Shown here: one piece after another, positions 23,682 to 32,927 of the stretch
Position numbering within the stretch: position 1 is the stretch's first letter
Layout: each line of letters starts with the position of its first letter
NCBI GenBank assembly: GCA_036524155.1
Contig: DATDCV010000388.1
Span: forward strand, 1-58,095
Reading direction: 5' to 3'
DNA from: DATDCV01 sp036524155
GTDB lineage: Bacteria > Verrucomicrobiota > Verrucomicrobiia > Limisphaerales > UBA8199
Length of the DNA stretch: 58,095 nucleotides
Translations under genes and position numbers: made by a program
Notes under the pieces: generated by a model
What the model was told of the DNA's origin: nothing
Database searches by the model: none
Seen by the model: only the letters and a program-made list of their open reading frames with translations

Positions 23682-25493
23682 TCAGGCGTAGACCAGCAGG
23701 TGAATATTATCCGGCAGCAGTCCCGACACCTGCCGGATAATGTTGCCCCGCAGGAGATTCAGCAGGGTGCTTCGCTGCGGCGAGCCCAGAATCAGCCGCG
23801 CTACGCCGAGTGTTGCCGCCAGATCGACAATCGAATCGGCCGCCGAGTCGCTCACCGCATAGCACGGAAACGCGTGCCCAGTCCCCGCCTTCGCCTCCGC
23901 ATACTCGAAGATCGCCTCCGCTTCAGGATCCTCGCGCCATTTTCGGTCCCGGTCTTCCGGTGTAATCACGGCCTGCTCCCGCACGAAGAGAACATAAAGC
24001 CGCCGACCTGTCTCCCTGGCCTCCTCAATCGCAAAATCCAGCGTTCTGCCCACACCTCGCACGGCGCAAAGAATCGGGTCCCGCGTCTCATTCACAGTGG
24101 CCGCGGCGGTCGCAGCGGCGACTGTCGGCGCCAAAACCGACGCCGGCGCCGCCCTGCTCCTGGCGGCGCGCTCGCTCGCCAAGCCGCGCAGCACCAGGCC
24201 GACTGCCAGGATCGTCACCGCGAACACCCGCGCATGGGGCTTGTCCGTGAACAGCGACACCTCGATCGCCGCCATCACCACAAACGTGCCGAGCATCAGT
24301 GAGCGCTCCCATCCCTTCAAGCCCAGATGGCGGTCGGTCGACGTCGAGCCCAGGTTGGCCGCAATCGCCCCCACCACGCCAATTGCATACAGGTCCGCCA
24401 ACTTTGCCATGTCCTTCGTCAGCAGCACCAGCAGCACCGGAACAACCGTCGCCACGACCATGCCAGCCACCGGCACGCCAAATCGATTCAGCCGTTGGAA
24501 CACCGTCGGCAGCTCCCGGTCTCGCGACATCAGGAATTGAATCGCGATCAGGTCCACAACCGCCGTGTTCACCGCCGAGAACAGCAAGCCAGCGATCACC
24601 AGGCTTACCACCCACGCCGCGACATGGCCCATCGTCGCTCCGAGCGATTGCCCGACAAACACCTCCGCCATATACCGCAGCATGTAATCGCGGACTCCTG
24701 CGTGCCCCGGCGCATCAACATCCCCCGCGTTGATCGTCAGCCCGGGCAGGGCATGCATCGCCAGGCCCAGCAGCGCGGTGAACACACACACCTCGATCAT
24801 CACCACCACAATGGCCGGCGTGGACGTCTTCGATACGCTCGGCTTCGACAAGCTGCTGCCCGGATTCAGTTGCATTACCCCGGTGGCATTGGCCACCGCC
24901 TCCACCCCCGACAGCGCCAGCACGATCCCCACAAACCCCTTCCAGTTTTCCCCCAGGCTCCCGGACAAAGGCCGCAGATTCTCAATCGCGACCCCAAGGT
25001 GAGGCAGGCAAAACGCTCCCAGCAACACCACCGCCGCCACCGTGGGCACCGCGATCAGGAACGCCAGGCCTCCCGTGTGCCGTGGACCGAAATAGTTCAG
25101 CGCCCCGACCACCGCAATAGCGCCGGCAGCGAACACCTCCGGGTGGGGAACCCCGAGATATTGGAACGCCGAAAGGCTGCTGATGGCCGCGGTCACCAGG
25201 TAATCCGCGACCAGCAAAAAGGCCCCCACTATCGAGATCACCTGCGAGCGGTGGCGGACGCTGGCGTAAACGCCACCCCCATCGGGGTAATGCCTGCAAA
25301 TCACGATATAGTTCAGACCCACCAGCGCTGTCAGCACACACATCGCCGCGATCAGCCAGAATGAGGCGTAGCCCCCTACGGCAAAGGCCAGGCCGATCAC
25401 GTAGGCTTTGCTCGTCCCCCAATCCCCATACAAGATCGCCGCCGCCCGCGGCGCATCCACGTTCCTCGGCCGGTTCGTCGAGACAGTAATCAT
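23682..25493 (-). CDS. KimA-like potassium transporter (APC superfamily) with C-terminal USP-like domain
   Basis: 603 residues, the length of Bacillus KimA. The first ~430 residues hold about 12 membrane helices with APC/KimA hallmarks: YPDGGGVYASV, LLVADYLVTAAIS, LSGVEAVANATG, SAVNTAVVDLIA and LADLYAIGVVGAIAANLG. After a linker, the last ~130 residues (DPILCAVRGVGRTLDFAIEEARETGRRLYVLFV ... LGVARLILGSPQRSTLLNLLRGNIIRQV) form a universal-stress-protein-like domain as in KimA, which binds c-di-AMP and is inhibited by it. A c-di-AMP riboswitch precedes the gene, so K+ uptake is the best function; general amino-acid transport is the alternative. It is monocistronic. Confidence 0.85.
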   Translation of the reverse strand: MITVSTNRPRNVDAPRAAAILYGDWGTSKAYVIGLAFAVGGYASFWLIAAMCVLTALVGLNYIVICRHYPDGGGVYASVRHRSQVISIVGAFLLVADYLVTAAISSLSAFQYLGVPHPEVFAAGAIAVVGALNYFGPRHTGGLAFLIAVPTVAAVVLLGAFCLPHLGVAIENLRPLSGSLGENWKGFVGIVLALSGVEAVANATGVMQLNPGSSLSKPSVSKTSTPAIVVVMIEVCVFTALLGLAMHALPGLTINAGDVDAPGHAGVRDYMLRYMAEVFVGQSLGATMGHVAAWVVSLVIAGLLFSAVNTAVVDLIAIQFLMSRDRELPTVFQRLNRFGVPVAGMVVATVVPVLLVLLTKDMAKLADLYAIGVVGAIAANLGSTSTDRHLGLKGWERSLMLGTFVVMAAIEVSLFTDKPHARVFAVTILAVGLVLRGLASERAARSRAAPASVLAPTVAAATAAATVNETRDPILCAVRGVGRTLDFAIEEARETGRRLYVLFVREQAVITPEDRDRKWREDPEAEAIFEYAEAKAGTGHAFPCYAVSDSAADSIVDLAATLGVARLILGSPQRSTLLNLLRGNIIRQVSGLLPDNIHLLVYA

Positions 25494-25563
25494 GAGCCAG
25501 ACACACTGGTTTCGTTCTGGGAAATCGTGGAATTCCGCTCCGGCGGGACTCTAGAGGATCGCC

Positions 25564-25693
25564 CTTCCAACTGCCGGCGAGGTTAGCTGTCGGGCTGGGC
25601 CTTGAAAGTGGCCTGAGGCGCTGTTACCAGCGTCCCTGCGCCCCGTCCCGGTTTAGCCGGGATTTTGGGTCCCCCGCACCGCTATCGAGGAAG
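25564..25693 (-). promoter_or_regulatory. c-di-AMP riboswitch (ydaO/yuaA family)
   Basis: On the minus strand the leader contains GCGGGGGACCCAA, then a perfect hairpin TCCCGG-CTAAA-CCGGGA, GGGGCGCAGGGACGC, and downstream CCCGACAGCTAACCTCG. These correspond in order to the conserved GCGGGGGACCCAA, variable hairpin, GGGGUGAAUCC and CCGUCAGCUAACCUCG of the Bacillus ydaO aptamer. The closing stem is CTTCC (25693-25689) with GGAAG (25568-25564). The aptamer ends 70 nt before the start codon. Known members turn expression off when c-di-AMP is high. A CCGGC/GCCGG pairing between the aptamer end and the leader could be the switch, but this is not resolved. Confidence 0.93.
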
Positions 25694-25746
25694 CAACAGC
25701 GGTTTAGGCTGCATATCGACAACAACACTAAGCCTCTTTGCCCCCC

Positions 25747-25752
25747 TGTCAA
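25747..25752 (-). promoter_or_regulatory. -35 box of the riboswitch transcript
   Basis: On the minus strand TTGACA occurs at 25752-25747, about 60 nt upstream of the aptamer. The -10 is poor (TAGTGT at a 16-nt spacing). Confidence 0.4.
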
Positions 25753-25861
25753 CTTCCTTGCGCCGCGTGAGGGTACGCTTTTCTTAGCAATCTTGGACGC
25801 GATTCCGGTTAGTACCATGGTGAACCGGAACAAGCGTCGTTCCTCTATTGAAAATATACTC

Positions 25862-28800
25862 ATGAAAAGCCTCTTCCTGCTTAGTGCTCTATGCTCGGCC
25901 GCCCTGACCAGCCACGCCGCCTGCCAGGTGGTCGCCTGGGGAGGAAATCGCTACGGCGAGGCGACCGTTCCCGCAGGCCTCACGAACGTAGTCGCGATTG
26001 CCGCCGGCAATTTCCACAACCTGGCCCTGAGGAGCGACGGCACCGTGGCCGTCTGGGGCGACCGATCTTACGGCCAGACGAACGTGCCGGCGGGGTTATC
26101 CAATGTAGTGGCGATTGCCGCCTACGGGGATCAATGCCTGGCGCTCAAAGCCGACGGCCGGGTAGTCGGCTGGGGAAGCCCCGCCACCCCGGTTGTCGTC
26201 GCCAACGGGCTTTCCAACATCGTCGCACTGGCAGGCCGGAACGACGCCAACCTGGCGCTCACTGCCGATGGCCTGGTGAGAATGTGGAGTTCCTCTTTCA
26301 ATTCTGTCCCGCCGGCGGCTCAGAGCAACGTCGTCGCAATTGCCGGAGGTGATAAACAGACCTTGGTGCTTAACGCCGACGGCAGCGTTGTCGGCTGGGG
26401 ATCCTGGGACAGGGGCTATTCCGGGTCGGTGACCGTGACCGTGCCGACCAATGTGAACAATGTGGTCGCCCTGGGGGCGGGCAATTGCCAGTGCGTCGCG
26501 CTCAAGCCGGAGGGGACCTTGTATTCCTGGGGTGTAAATCATTTCGGCGGCGAGACGAATGCGCCGCAAGGGCTGACCAATGTCTCCGCCATCGCGGTGG
26601 CGCACAACCACGGACTGGCGCTGCGGGACAACGGCACGGTGGTCGGCTGGGGAAACAACCTGTTCGACAATGAAACCAGCGTGCCGCCGACCCTTACCAA
26701 CGTGGTCATGATTGCTGCCGGCGCCGGGCACAACCTCGCGCTCGTCGGCGACGGTTCGCCGGCGGTCACGGTGCACCCGTTTGCGCAGCAGGTATACGAA
26801 GGGACAACCGCCGCTTTCACCGCGCTGGCGGTCGGCTCGCCGCCGCTTTTTTGCCAGTGGCAATGCAATGGGACCAATGTGCCCGACGGCACGGCGACCA
26901 CATTGCTTTTGCCGGAACGACGAACGGGAACCGCGGAGAATTACGCGCTGGTCGTGAGTAACGCGTTCGGGACGGCCGTGAGCCGGGCCGCCAGCCTGAC
27001 GGTGATCCCGGGCCAGGTCGCCATCACGCGACAACCTGCCAGCCGCACCAACAACGCCGGCACGTTCGCCACCTTTAGCGTGACGGCTATGGGAACACCG
27101 CCCCTGCAATATCAGTGGCGCGCGGACGGCGTGGACCTCGGCAACGGCGGCCACGTCACCAACGCGCAGACGGCCACGCTCACGCTCAAGGATGTGTGCA
27201 GGTCCGACGCCGGCGAGTACTCGGTCGTCATCACCAACACTTTTGGGAGTGTTACCAGCCAGGTCGCGCGGCTGGAGGTGATTGACCCGGCTATCAACGT
27301 CCAGCCCAGCTTTTCTACCCTGGGCGTCTCCGCGGGCCAGCCCGTGAGCTTGAGTGTGATCGCCGGGGGCACGCCGCCGCTGGCTTTTCAATGGTTCCAT
27401 GCGGGGACCCCTTTGGCCGATGGCGGAGGCGTCCTGGGCGCCTCGAGCAACGCTCTGACGCTTAACTATGTTCTCCGCACGAATGCAGGCGACTATTGGG
27501 TGGTCGTTACCAATCTTTACGGTGTGGTGACCAGCCAGGTCGCCACGCTCATCGTCGACGACCCGGCCATTTGGTCGGCGCCGCAGAGCCGATTGGCCAA
27601 CACCGGCGAGGCAGTCACCCTGAGTGTGGATGCCAGGGGCACTCCGCCAGTCACTTACCAGTGGCGCAAAGATGGGGTCGATATCAGCGGCGCGACAGGC
27701 TCAGACTTAGCCTTCCCGAACCTCCAGGGCACCCATCGAGGCCTGTACAACGTCAGCGTCGCCAACGCATTCGGCACCGTAACCTCTGACCAGGCGCGCC
27801 TGTCGGTAAACCAGGCGCTGCCTGATACCTTTAGCCCGGCGAGTGACGACGTTATCTTCCGCTTGGCGCAGCAAGCCGATGGCAAGATCCTCGTAAGTGG
27901 CCGGTTTACTTCGCTGGGCGGTCAGGCCCGCACCCGTCTTGGCCGGCTCAATGCGGATGGTTCGCTCGACACTCAGTTCAACCCGGCCTGGAACGACGAG
28001 GGCTCGTGCCTGGCCGTTCAACCGGACGGCAAGATCCTCATCACGGGTCCGGGAGGAGTCAGCCGGCTCAATCCGGACGGCACGCCTGATCCCAGCTTTA
28101 TCTGCGAGGTTCTTGGCTCAATCTCATCGCTCGCGGTGGCGCCGGATGGCCGGATCGTGGTCGGGGGTGACTTGGCCACCTACGACTACTCCTGGACCAG
28201 CAAGATTGCGCGGATGAGCGCCAGCGGCGTGTTGGATCGCTCGTTTGCGCCCGTTTTCGACGACGCCGTGCTTTGCGTCGCGTTGCAGCCCGATGGCCGG
28301 ATCCTGGTAGGCGGTGTCTTCGGTCAGCCCCGGTCCCGTCTCGTGCGATTGCTGGCGAACGGCGCCGTGGACGATACGTTCGACCTTGGAGTGTCGACCG
28401 GGTTCGCGTACATCGCGGAAATCATCCTTCAGCCTGACGGCAGAATCCTCGTGCCTGGCGTGGGACGGCTCTTTAACAATGGCGCACTTGATGGAACGTT
28501 CACGATCGCCAACGGTTTTGAGCTGGTTTCGGGCCTGGCACTGCAGGCCGATGGCAAGATCATTCTTGGCGTCCCCACAGGCAATCCGCTGCCCGGTTTA
28601 ATGGGGCTTGGCCTCGGACGTCTCAATTCGGATGGGACAGTGGATCCCACATTTGACCCCGGGGTTTCCGGAAGCGTGACGGCGGTTTCGGTCCAGGCTG
28701 ATGGAAGGATCGTGGTAGGAGGACAGTTCAGCGAACTCGCGGGCGAAGCCCGCACAAACCTTGGGCGCCTTCTCAACACGGACCCGGCCACCTCCGATCT

Positions 28801-29275
28801 ATTCCGGGACGGCTCGCATGTGGTTTGGCTGCGCGGCGGCGGCGGCCCCGAAATCTGGCGCGCCACTTTCGAGTGCTCGACCAATCAAGCGGCCTGGGTC
28901 AGCCTCGGAGCGGGCGCCCGAATCACTGGCGGGTGGCGGGTAACCGCCGCCTCCCTCCCCACGAACTGTACCGTCCGCGCTCGCGGGTTCATCGCCAACG
29001 CCACCGCAAGCTGGTTCGTCGAGAGCCGCCTGGCTTTGACCGATATGCCGCCAACCATTCTGACTCAGGATGGCCGCTTCGGGTTTGGCACCAACGGTTT
29101 TGGGTTCGACTTCGCGGGCGCGCCCGGCCAGCGAGTCGTCGTGCAGAGCTCGGCCGACCTGCTGAATTGGACTGCCCGGGCGACCAACATGCTGCGCTCC
29201 GGTGTTCCGGGTTATTTCACCGATCCCGACGCGAGCAATTACCCCGCGCGCTTTTACCGGCTTAAATCGCCCTGA
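25862..29275 (+). CDS. Giant secreted RCC1-like/Ig-like/delta-60 repeat protein
   Basis: 1137 residues from ATG 25862 (MKSLFLLSALCSAALTSHAACQVVAWGG); the frame extends to 25793 without signal-like sequence. After the signal peptide come about six RCC1-like beta-propeller repeats (about 20-300; units of the form VVAWGxNxxGxxxVPxGLTNVVAIAAGxxHxLAL). Four Ig-like domains follow (about 305-655; PLxYQWRxDGVDL ... AGxYSVVVTNxFGxVTSxxAxLxV), then a block of delta-60 repeats (about 670-980; QADGKILVSGRFT, QPDGRILVGG). The tail has QSSADLLNWTARAT and ARFYRLKSP, common at the ends of such proteins. Probable surface or secreted adhesin or binding scaffold; no catalytic motif is seen. Confidence 0.85.
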   Translation: MKSLFLLSALCSAALTSHAACQVVAWGGNRYGEATVPAGLTNVVAIAAGNFHNLALRSDGTVAVWGDRSYGQTNVPAGLSNVVAIAAYGDQCLALKADGRVVGWGSPATPVVVANGLSNIVALAGRNDANLALTADGLVRMWSSSFNSVPPAAQSNVVAIAGGDKQTLVLNADGSVVGWGSWDRGYSGSVTVTVPTNVNNVVALGAGNCQCVALKPEGTLYSWGVNHFGGETNAPQGLTNVSAIAVAHNHGLALRDNGTVVGWGNNLFDNETSVPPTLTNVVMIAAGAGHNLALVGDGSPAVTVHPFAQQVYEGTTAAFTALAVGSPPLFCQWQCNGTNVPDGTATTLLLPERRTGTAENYALVVSNAFGTAVSRAASLTVIPGQVAITRQPASRTNNAGTFATFSVTAMGTPPLQYQWRADGVDLGNGGHVTNAQTATLTLKDVCRSDAGEYSVVITNTFGSVTSQVARLEVIDPAINVQPSFSTLGVSAGQPVSLSVIAGGTPPLAFQWFHAGTPLADGGGVLGASSNALTLNYVLRTNAGDYWVVVTNLYGVVTSQVATLIVDDPAIWSAPQSRLANTGEAVTLSVDARGTPPVTYQWRKDGVDISGATGSDLAFPNLQGTHRGLYNVSVANAFGTVTSDQARLSVNQALPDTFSPASDDVIFRLAQQADGKILVSGRFTSLGGQARTRLGRLNADGSLDTQFNPAWNDEGSCLAVQPDGKILITGPGGVSRLNPDGTPDPSFICEVLGSISSLAVAPDGRIVVGGDLATYDYSWTSKIARMSASGVLDRSFAPVFDDAVLCVALQPDGRILVGGVFGQPRSRLVRLLANGAVDDTFDLGVSTGFAYIAEIILQPDGRILVPGVGRLFNNGALDGTFTIANGFELVSGLALQADGKIILGVPTGNPLPGLMGLGLGRLNSDGTVDPTFDPGVSGSVTAVSVQADGRIVVGGQFSELAGEARTNLGRLLNTDPATSDLFRDGSHVVWLRGGGGPEIWRATFECSTNQAAWVSLGAGARITGGWRVTAASLPTNCTVRARGFIANATASWFVESRLALTDMPPTILTQDGRFGFGTNGFGFDFAGAPGQRVVVQSSADLLNWTARATNMLRSGVPGYFTDPDASNYPARFYRLKSP

Positions 29276-29287
29276 AAAGGAAAAGAA

Positions 29288-29720
29288 ATGACCTCACGCC
29301 TACAAATCACCAGCGCTATGGCGGCAGCCTGTTTACTCGCGGTTAGCGCCAACTCCCAGGCTGCCGGGCCCAAGGGAGGAAACCCCAACCCCGGCATTGC
29401 ACCGCCCCAGTCACAGGTTCTCGGCGAGGGCTACGATGAATGGGCGATCATGGCCGCGCAATGGGCCAATTCCTTCCCTCTAGGCGCGGCTGTGTCGCCA
29501 GCTTTGACGGTTGGGACCATGGTAATAGCGCCGCAACTAACATTTCAGGGAGAGATGTCTGTCCCGGTGACGATGAAGGTCGGCCAGTGATTACAGCCCC
29601 GGCCTCATGGATGGATGGTTCGCGATATTCCGGCCCATGACACCGGGCAACCATATTATCGTCAGCTCTTTCCTTGAAAACACGATTACCTACCAAATCA
29701 CCGTTGCACCCGGAAGGTAG
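29288..29720 (+). pseudogene. Frameshifted and shortened exported protein gene
   Basis: ATG 29288 begins a 100-residue frame with signal peptide (1-25) and YDEWAIMAAQWANSFPLG, echoing the 'Y.EWSA.WWQWALS.P' block of a Verrucomicrobiota exported family. It stops at 29588-29590. In another frame from about 29577 the sequence continues DYSPGLMDGWFAIFRPMTPGNHIIVSSF and ITYQITVAPGR to TAG 29718-29720, the expected C-terminus of that family. A single indel near 29575-29590 explains both. The central part of the usual ~250-residue protein also appears to be missing. The family's function is unknown to me. Confidence 0.6.
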
Positions 29721-29738
29721 AGTCGGTGCGCGCTTTCT

Positions 29739-29769
29739 GCCACCGCCTTCGGGGTGGCGGGATTATTTT
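29739..29769 (+). terminator. Hairpin with U-tract, probable terminator
   Basis: GCCACC (29739-29744) pairs with GGTGGC (29753-29758) around a CC-TTC-GG tip, followed by GGGATTATTTTG. Nineteen bases after the end of the frameshifted gene. The U-tract is imperfect. Confidence 0.45.
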
Positions 29770-29778
29770 GCCGCCTCA

Positions 29779-29819
29779 CCGGAGGTCGCCGCCCCCCCGA
29801 ACACCCTGGCGACCTCCGG
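29779..29819 (+). repeat. 12-bp inverted repeat
   Basis: CCGGAGGTCGCC (29779-29790) and GGCGACCTCCGG (29808-29819) are perfect complements with a 17-nt C-rich loop. It lies between two broken genes. Role unknown. Confidence 0.7.
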
Positions 29820-29885
29820 CTACTGTCTGTCAATCCTGCGGATTGCGGGGCGTGCGCCAGGCTTCTGACCCCTTGACGACGCTCC

Positions 29886-30155
29886 TTAACTGGCCTTTTT
29901 GGGCACTGACTTCACGAATTGTACCAGATCCTCGCCAGCCGCCTTCAAAGCCTCCGCAGCCGAGGACTGCTCCGCCCTCCGCATTGCCTCCGAAGTATCG
30001 AGATCACTCGACTGCTTCAGTTCAAGTTTTTCTCGACTGGCCACCCGCGTGAACGGGACCAGGCCCGTTCGGACGTCGAGCAGCACCAGTTCGCACGTGC
30101 TGTATGCTTTCACTTTGTCTTTGGCAAATGTTCGGCAAGGGGTTGGCTCTTGGTA
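29886..30155 (-). pseudogene. C-terminal remnant of an exported protein gene
   Basis: The minus-strand frame between stops at 30158 and 29886 reads FAKDKVKAYSTCELVLLDVRTGLVPFTRVASREKLELK ... EALKAAGEDLVQFVKSVPKK. LLDVRTGLVPFT followed by a helix and 'DLVxFVxxVP' resembles the C-terminus of a small lipoprotein-like family. There is no convincing start or signal peptide; upstream a different frame looks coding for a few residues (CRVYDTKSQPLAEHLP), suggesting a frameshift. GTG 30113 could begin a 75-residue product. Probably dead. Confidence 0.5.
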
Positions 30156-30248
30156 TCATAAACTCGACAGAGAACGGTGCCCGTAGTCTGCGGGTGGGCG
30201 GGCCGGCGTTTCACGTAGGACGGGCATCTTGCCTGTCTCTGTGCGCGA

Positions 30249-31634
30249 CTATTGGCTTGCGGCCATGGGGAAACCGCCGGAAGGGTTTGTTTCTTCGCGG
30301 TAAACGCGGCTGCCGCGGACGAGGACCAGGCGCGTGAGCACAAGCGCCAGCAGGATGCACCCGGTCGCGATGGAGCCCGCGACCATCAGCGTCCGCTCCG
30401 AGTAATGGAAATGACCCTGCAGCCAGAGGTGACCGAAAAGGAAGCCGAAGAGGCTCAGCAGCAGCAAAGCGTAGCCCTGCACTCCGGCGCCGCGCCAGAC
30501 CGCGAAAAACACGCAGAGCGCGACGCCTCCGAGGGCGAGGGCGTAGATTTTCAGGAACGCCAGCGCGGCTGCGGGTCCCGAGAACAGCCACCCGACTGAG
30601 GCCAGCAGCATGCCCAGGGCGGCGGGCGGCAAAAGCGCGAGGGCCAGCAGCACGCCGGCCAGCTCCGTCGCGGAGATGGGCAACGTCCGCAAAACCCGCA
30701 GGTGTCGCAACAATGGCAGTAACGAGTAGAACACAATGAACCAGCAGGGCATGAAACTGCCCATCGCTGCCAGCATCTCGAAGTCCATCGGCAGCGATAG
30801 ATTGCGTCCCTGCCACAGCCACAGCAGCGCCATGAGCGCGACCATGCCCGCAATTTGCAGAAACCCGCGGACGCACACCGTGCTCAACAGGAAGCGGAGT
30901 CCGCCGCCGGTCCCGGGCGCACAGGACTGAGCCGCCGCCGTTTTGGGTTTCGGCAGTCTCAGCCGCGAGGCGCGCCGCCGCAGGTCGGGAGGTTCGATGC
31001 GGCCCAGATAGAGCCCGGCGCGCGCGGGATCAAATTGCTCGGCGAGGACCCAGCCCGCCACCGTCAGCAGCGCGCCGATTCCCAACAGGATGCAGCTTCT
31101 GAGCGGGCTGTTCGATGCATTATTGCAGAGCAGCATGGTGCCGAAGAACGCCACCACGGTCACCACGCTGAGGAGCGAGTTGCGGATGTATTCCTGCGGG
31201 TTCCGGCCAAAGCCTCGCGCCCCGACGAAATTGAGGGTGAACTGGAGCCCGAGCCACACTGACGTAAAAAGGCTCGCCATCACCAGCCGATAGGTGGGGA
31301 ACGGATGATTCGGTCCGAAGTAACAAAAGATCCCAGCGCCTGAAAACAACAGCGCCGCCAGCACAATCGCCGGGATTGGAACCGTCGCCAGCCACCAGGC
31401 CCGACCCATCTGCCGGCCCGTCAGCGGCAGGACCGCCACGGGCCGAAGCAAACCCCGCCGGAAATCAAACGAAATGAGTGTCGCGCTCGTCCACATCGAT
31501 AACATGAAAGCCCAAAACTCGAAGGTATATTGCGGGCCGCCGGCGATTAGCGCGCCTAGAGCGAACTCAGCCACGCCGGCCACGGCTAGCACCCGCCACC
31601 AGCGCCGAAGATGGTCGAGCATCAGCCGGTTCAC
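30249..31634 (-). CDS. ABC transporter permease
   Basis: 461 residues with about 11-12 membrane helices and no other domain. It starts at GTG 31634, overlapping the ATPase stop by four bases (GTGA), so it is translationally coupled. SFDFRRGLLRPVAVLPLTGRQMGRAWW near the N-terminus and LPISATELAGVLLALALLP in the second half resemble the internal repeats of large ABC-2-like permeases. The substrate is unknown; gene order GntR-ATPase-permease resembles ytr-type operons that respond to cell-wall stress in Firmicutes, but that is inference. Confidence 0.85.
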   Translation of the reverse strand: MNRLMLDHLRRWWRVLAVAGVAEFALGALIAGGPQYTFEFWAFMLSMWTSATLISFDFRRGLLRPVAVLPLTGRQMGRAWWLATVPIPAIVLAALLFSGAGIFCYFGPNHPFPTYRLVMASLFTSVWLGLQFTLNFVGARGFGRNPQEYIRNSLLSVVTVVAFFGTMLLCNNASNSPLRSCILLGIGALLTVAGWVLAEQFDPARAGLYLGRIEPPDLRRRASRLRLPKPKTAAAQSCAPGTGGGLRFLLSTVCVRGFLQIAGMVALMALLWLWQGRNLSLPMDFEMLAAMGSFMPCWFIVFYSLLPLLRHLRVLRTLPISATELAGVLLALALLPPAALGMLLASVGWLFSGPAAALAFLKIYALALGGVALCVFFAVWRGAGVQGYALLLLSLFGFLFGHLWLQGHFHYSERTLMVAGSIATGCILLALVLTRLVLVRGSRVYREETNPSGGFPMAASQ

Positions 31635-32518
31635 GAGACCTCCTCCTCTTTGAACAAAGCGACGAACAAGTCCTCCAGCGTCAGCCGGGTGAGCGTGACA
31701 TCCCGCGCCCCTTGCCGCTGCAGCCACTCCTGCGCGCCGCTTTTCTGGTCGAGCAGCGCGTGCCAGCGGTTTTCGTTTGACCGCAAGATCAGGAGGCCGT
31801 CGGGCGCCGGGCTCTGGAGGCCGTCGCCGTTGCGGGTGAAGAACTCCACCAGCCGGTAGCGGTCCACGACTTCGTCGGTGCGGCCTTCCAGCAGCAGCCT
31901 CCCGTTCTTGAGCAGACCCACATGGTCGGCGAAGCGTTCGATGTCGCTCAGGCTGTGGGAAGAGACCAGCACCGTGCGCTCGCCGTCCGCCACAGCCTCG
32001 AGCAGCTCGCGGAAGACTTGCTGTTTGGAAACCGCGTCCAGACCCGTAATCGGCTCGTCCAGGACCAGGACTTCGGGGCGCCGCGCCAGCGCCAACAGCA
32101 GACTTAACTTGGTCTTGGCCCCGGACGACAGTGTGGCGATGCGGTCGCCGGCGCTCAAATGGAACGCCTTCATCAGCGCCGAGCAGTAGGTATCGTCCCA
32201 TCCGGGATAAAAGCCCCGCACAAACCGCAGGGCCTTGCCGACCTTGCCCCAAACCTGAAAATTCAGGTCCGGACTGACATAGGCAGCCAGCTGCTTGAGC
32301 TGCACGTCGTCCGCCCGGTGGTCCAGGCCCAGCACCCGGATATGGCCGGCGTCGTTTCTGCCCAGGCCGAACATCAAATCAATCGTGGTGGTTTTGCCCG
32401 CGCCGTTGGGGCCGATGAGGCCATAAATAGCGCCACGCGGCACGGTCAGATCGAGCGGACCAAGCTGGAAGTGGGGGTATTTCTTGACGAGTCCCCGGAT
32501 CTCGATGGCGTTGGTCAT
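31631..32518 (-). CDS. ABC transporter ATPase (YtrB-like)
   Basis: 295 residues. Walker A GPNGAGKTT, Walker B VLVLDEPITGLD, switch His in VSSHSLSDIERFADHVGLLKNGRLL. The signature is LSSGAKTKL in place of LSGGQ, the form usual in YtrB/EcsA-type exporters next to GntR regulators. The final ~80 residues form the DrrA/YtrB-like C-terminal extension. It starts one base after the GntR gene stop. Confidence 0.9.
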   Translation of the reverse strand: MTNAIEIRGLVKKYPHFQLGPLDLTVPRGAIYGLIGPNGAGKTTTIDLMFGLGRNDAGHIRVLGLDHRADDVQLKQLAAYVSPDLNFQVWGKVGKALRFVRGFYPGWDDTYCSALMKAFHLSAGDRIATLSSGAKTKLSLLLALARRPEVLVLDEPITGLDAVSKQQVFRELLEAVADGERTVLVSSHSLSDIERFADHVGLLKNGRLLLEGRTDEVVDRYRLVEFFTRNGDGLQSPAPDGLLILRSNENRWHALLDQKSGAQEWLQRQGARDVTLTRLTLEDLFVALFKEEEVS

Positions 32519-32519
32519 A

Positions 32520-32921
32520 TCATTTTCTTTCTTTCAGAATTTCATGGAACAGCGAAAGCACCTCGGCCGGCTTCAATCCGGCTTCGGCGGCTTCGCGACA
32601 ACCCCCGCTGAGCAACTCCCGGGCGGCCGCCAGCTTCGCTTCGCGGCTGCGGTCCCGGCCCTGTTCGGCGACGAATGTGCCGAGCCCCTGCCGGCGGAAA
32701 ATGATGCCTTCCCGCTCCAGCTCCTCGTAGGCGCGTTTGACCGTGATGACGCTCACGAGCAACTCCTCCGCGAGCTGCCGGAACGAGGGCAGCGGTGCCC
32801 CGGGCTTCAGCCGCCCTTCGCTGACCTCCCGCTTGAGCCGGTCGACGATCTGCTGGTAGAGCGTGCCGTCGGCCGCGGGCGAGATCGGGCCGAGCAGGCA
32901 GGATTTACGTTGGTTCGTCAC
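32520..32921 (-). CDS. GntR-family (YtrA-type) transcriptional repressor
   Basis: 133 residues from GTG 32921. The winged-helix domain (about 15-85: TLYQQIVDRLKREVSEGRLKPGAPLPSFRQLAEELLVSVITVKRAYEELEREGIIFRRQGLGTFVA) is followed only by a short helical tail, which is the YtrA subfamily layout without a ligand-binding domain. It heads an operon with the ABC ATPase and permease. The frame is open upstream to 33092, but that region is AT-rich and contains promoter elements. The GTG lies only a few bases downstream of the expected transcription start. Autorepression is likely from the palindrome at 32928-32954. Confidence 0.88.
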   Translation of the reverse strand: MTNQRKSCLLGPISPAADGTLYQQIVDRLKREVSEGRLKPGAPLPSFRQLAEELLVSVITVKRAYEELEREGIIFRRQGLGTFVAEQGRDRSREAKLAAARELLSGGCREAAEAGLKPAEVLSLFHEILKERK

Positions 32922-32927
32922 TGATAC

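Noticed and set aside
30249..32252. 667-residue reading of the second permease frame
   Set aside because: The part upstream of 31634 is a shadow of the ATPase gene; the GTGA overlap marks the start.
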